NCBI RefSeq assembly: GCF_011007365.1
Contig: NZ_WFKM01000007.1
Location: forward strand, 1 to 64,000
Length of the DNA stretch: 64,000 nucleotides
From: Sphingobacterium sp. xlx-96
GTDB lineage: Bacteria > Bacteroidota > Bacteroidia > Sphingobacteriales > Sphingobacteriaceae
Reading direction: 5' to 3'
Part shown: piece by piece, positions 62,664 to 64,000 of the stretch
Position numbering within the stretch: position 1 is the first letter of the stretch
How the letters are laid out: the number at the start of each line of letters is the position of its first letter
Notes under the pieces: generated by a model
What the model was told of the DNA's origin: nothing
What the model saw: only the letters and a program-made list of their open reading frames with translations
Databases searched by the model: none
Translations under genes and position numbers: made by a program

Positions 62664-64000
62664 ATGAAAATGAAATTGAAATCATATATCGGTAAGGCCG
62701 TATTGGCGACATTCGTCGGTACAACCTTGTTCGCTTGTTCGGATGATTTTCCTGAGAATGTGAGCTCTGATAAGTATACAGATCTAAAATCTATTAAAAT
62801 TACGAACGCAGGTGCTAGCGGTACAGAGGTTTTGGAGGGGGTTATTAATGAAGATACCAAGGTGATCAGTTTTCCTCGGGTTGATACACTTTCGGACTTT
62901 TCAAGTCTTCGTTTTGAAGCTGTAACTTCTGAAGGCGCAGCCTTGGAAAAAAGTGTTTTTACTATACCTTATGAGAGTGGTGATACGGAGACAGATGTTA
63001 TTCTGAAAGTAACCAATAATCCTAGATTTAAAGAATACAGAGCGGCAATTCGTTTTAAGGTGCCTGTATATGGAGCTAATTTTGCAACTCCGACGGTATT
63101 CGATTACTCCGAGAATGAATTGGGTAATCCTGTTTATGAAGCCTTCTCAGGTCTTTTAACTAGAGGTTCTGGCTTTGATGGAGAGTACGTTTTGGTGGTC
63201 CGGAGAGATTCTCCAAAAGGTACGCCTCATGTTCTAAAGGTGTCTGATCTTAAAGCTGGTGTCATTAAAAAGATGTTCTTAGATATGACCGGAGTCGCTG
63301 GTGGAACATTTGATGTGAGTGCTGGAGGACAAGTGAATGGACACTCTTATATAGTTAACCTGTCAACTAGTCAGGCTCAAGCTGTGAGCTTGTATCACTG
63401 GGCTAGCCCTACAGCTGCTGCGGAAAAAATTGCTTCAATCGATGTTTCAACTGTACCAGGGGCCGGGAGTCGGCATGGTGACAACTTTTCTATTAATCTA
63501 GATAATCAGGGAAATGGATATGCATTTTTATCTACTACAGATGTACAGATATTGCGTTTAAAGATCGAGAACTACTCTAAGGTTACGGAGACTACTGTGT
63601 TGACAGCAAAAAACAAGTATGGACAATGGGCTGCCTATAACCAGGTAGGGGATGATCAATACTTGTTATCAGGACATGATCAGGCTTTGTCGTTGGTGAA
63701 TTCTGGAGCATCCGCTTCATACACGTTAAATAAGACTTCCTTGCCTGGGGGATCTGGTGTTGCCCGTGTTATCGATTTCAACGGCACGCGTTATTTGATG
63801 ACTGTAACGGTTCCTAGAGGAGCGCCGAATGGAGTGAATTCTACTATTCGTATCTATGACATTTCTAAGGGAGCTAATCTTGCAGATGCTTTGACCGCAT
63901 TTGAGCAAGGGGATAAGAAAGTATTGTTTGAGTATGTCATTGCTAATGGTACGAATGCAGCGCCAGGTACACAATCTGGATATAAGGTTCATAAGGATGC
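62664..64000 (+). CDS. DUF4623-type lipoprotein, partial (3' end outside window)
   Basis: ATG at 62664 opens MKMKLKSYIGKAVLATFVGTTLFACSDDF, lipobox LFAC, and stays open for 445 codons to the window edge. An N-terminal Ig-like part (about 40-140, SIKITNAGASGTEVLEGVINEDTKVISFPRVD) is followed by beta-propeller-like repeats (GEYVLVVRRDS, GNGYAFLSTTD, GQWAAYNQVGDDQYLLSG, GVARVIDFNGTRYLMTV), as I know from the DUF4623 family that follows SusC/SusD in Bacteroidota. It is likely a surface accessory protein for the same substrate as the preceding pair. An antiparallel frame at 63726-63992 is a shadow. Confidence 0.75.
   Translation, partial: MKMKLKSYIGKAVLATFVGTTLFACSDDFPENVSSDKYTDLKSIKITNAGASGTEVLEGVINEDTKVISFPRVDTLSDFSSLRFEAVTSEGAALEKSVFTIPYESGDTETDVILKVTNNPRFKEYRAAIRFKVPVYGANFATPTVFDYSENELGNPVYEAFSGLLTRGSGFDGEYVLVVRRDSPKGTPHVLKVSDLKAGVIKKMFLDMTGVAGGTFDVSAGGQVNGHSYIVNLSTSQAQAVSLYHWASPTAAAEKIASIDVSTVPGAGSRHGDNFSINLDNQGNGYAFLSTTDVQILRLKIENYSKVTETTVLTAKNKYGQWAAYNQVGDDQYLLSGHDQALSLVNSGASASYTLNKTSLPGGSGVARVIDFNGTRYLMTVTVPRGAPNGVNSTIRIYDISKGANLADALTAFEQGDKKVLFEYVIANGTNAAPGTQSGYKVHKD

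Noticed and set aside
1..64000. tRNA, rRNA or riboswitch genes
   Set aside because: None recognised while reading the intergenic regions; a covariance-model search would be needed to be certain.

Overview
The window looks like a chromosomal segment of a Bacteroidota bacterium, most likely Sphingobacteriaceae (Sphingobacterium-like). This rests on gene content alone: three SusC/SusD outer-membrane import pairs, ECF sigma/FecR signalling, DUF4270 and Kelch lipoproteins, an epimerase-type threonine dehydrogenase, a standalone GH3 hexosaminidase, a HEPN family typical of this group, and TAnnTTTG-like promoter elements. No rRNA, tRNA or CRISPR array was recognised.

Layout. 0-5.7 kb: a truncated repeat protein, threonine dehydrogenase with yebC, a lamin-tail surface protein, and asd. 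6-14 kb: a DUF4270/Kelch lipoprotein pair, a histidine kinase/response regulator/nicotinamidase operon, and a large TonB-receptor-like barrel. 14-20.5 kb: TetR regulator, GH3 N-acetylhexosaminidase, serine dehydratase, a WalJ-like metallo-hydrolase and a ClC channel. 20.5-27.2 kb is an accessory zone: a degenerate 11-bp satellite, an orphan gene, two decayed HEPN-type genes, two tandem CI-like regulators, an SH3-like exported protein, and a scar in which an ECF sigma gene is joined to the tail of a SusD gene. 27.2-33.7 kb: housekeeping genes (lipB, hflX, recG, ridA) plus a broken four-helix-bundle gene bordered by inverted octamer repeats. 34-38.6 kb: nagA, a DigH-like glycosidase and a frameshifted peptidoglycan amidase, bracketed by a 250-bp inverted repeat. 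38.6-47.8 kb: sigma/FecR/SusC(STN)/SusD/lipoprotein/TlpA locus. 47.9-50.7 kb: lone sigma factor, third repeat copy, an orphan ORF, a broken alpha/beta hydrolase, and a 21-bp-spaced operator-like array. 50.7-64 kb: a second SusC/SusD pair, then NamZ (exo-muramidase) followed by a third SusC/SusD pair and a DUF4623 lipoprotein that runs off the end.

Two themes join the parts. First, cell-wall sugar processing: GH3 NagZ-like, NagA, DigH-like, amidase and NamZ all act on peptidoglycan in the known families, and NamZ sits directly before a SusC/SusD pair, suggesting uptake of wall fragments. Second, decay: at least six genes are broken by single-base changes, small insertions or deletion, clustered with dispersed or tandem non-coding repeats. 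The least explained structures are the non-coding arrays (11-bp, 21-bp and 8-bp periodic) and the paired inverted repeat. All functional statements are from reading the sequence and family knowledge; no database search was run.
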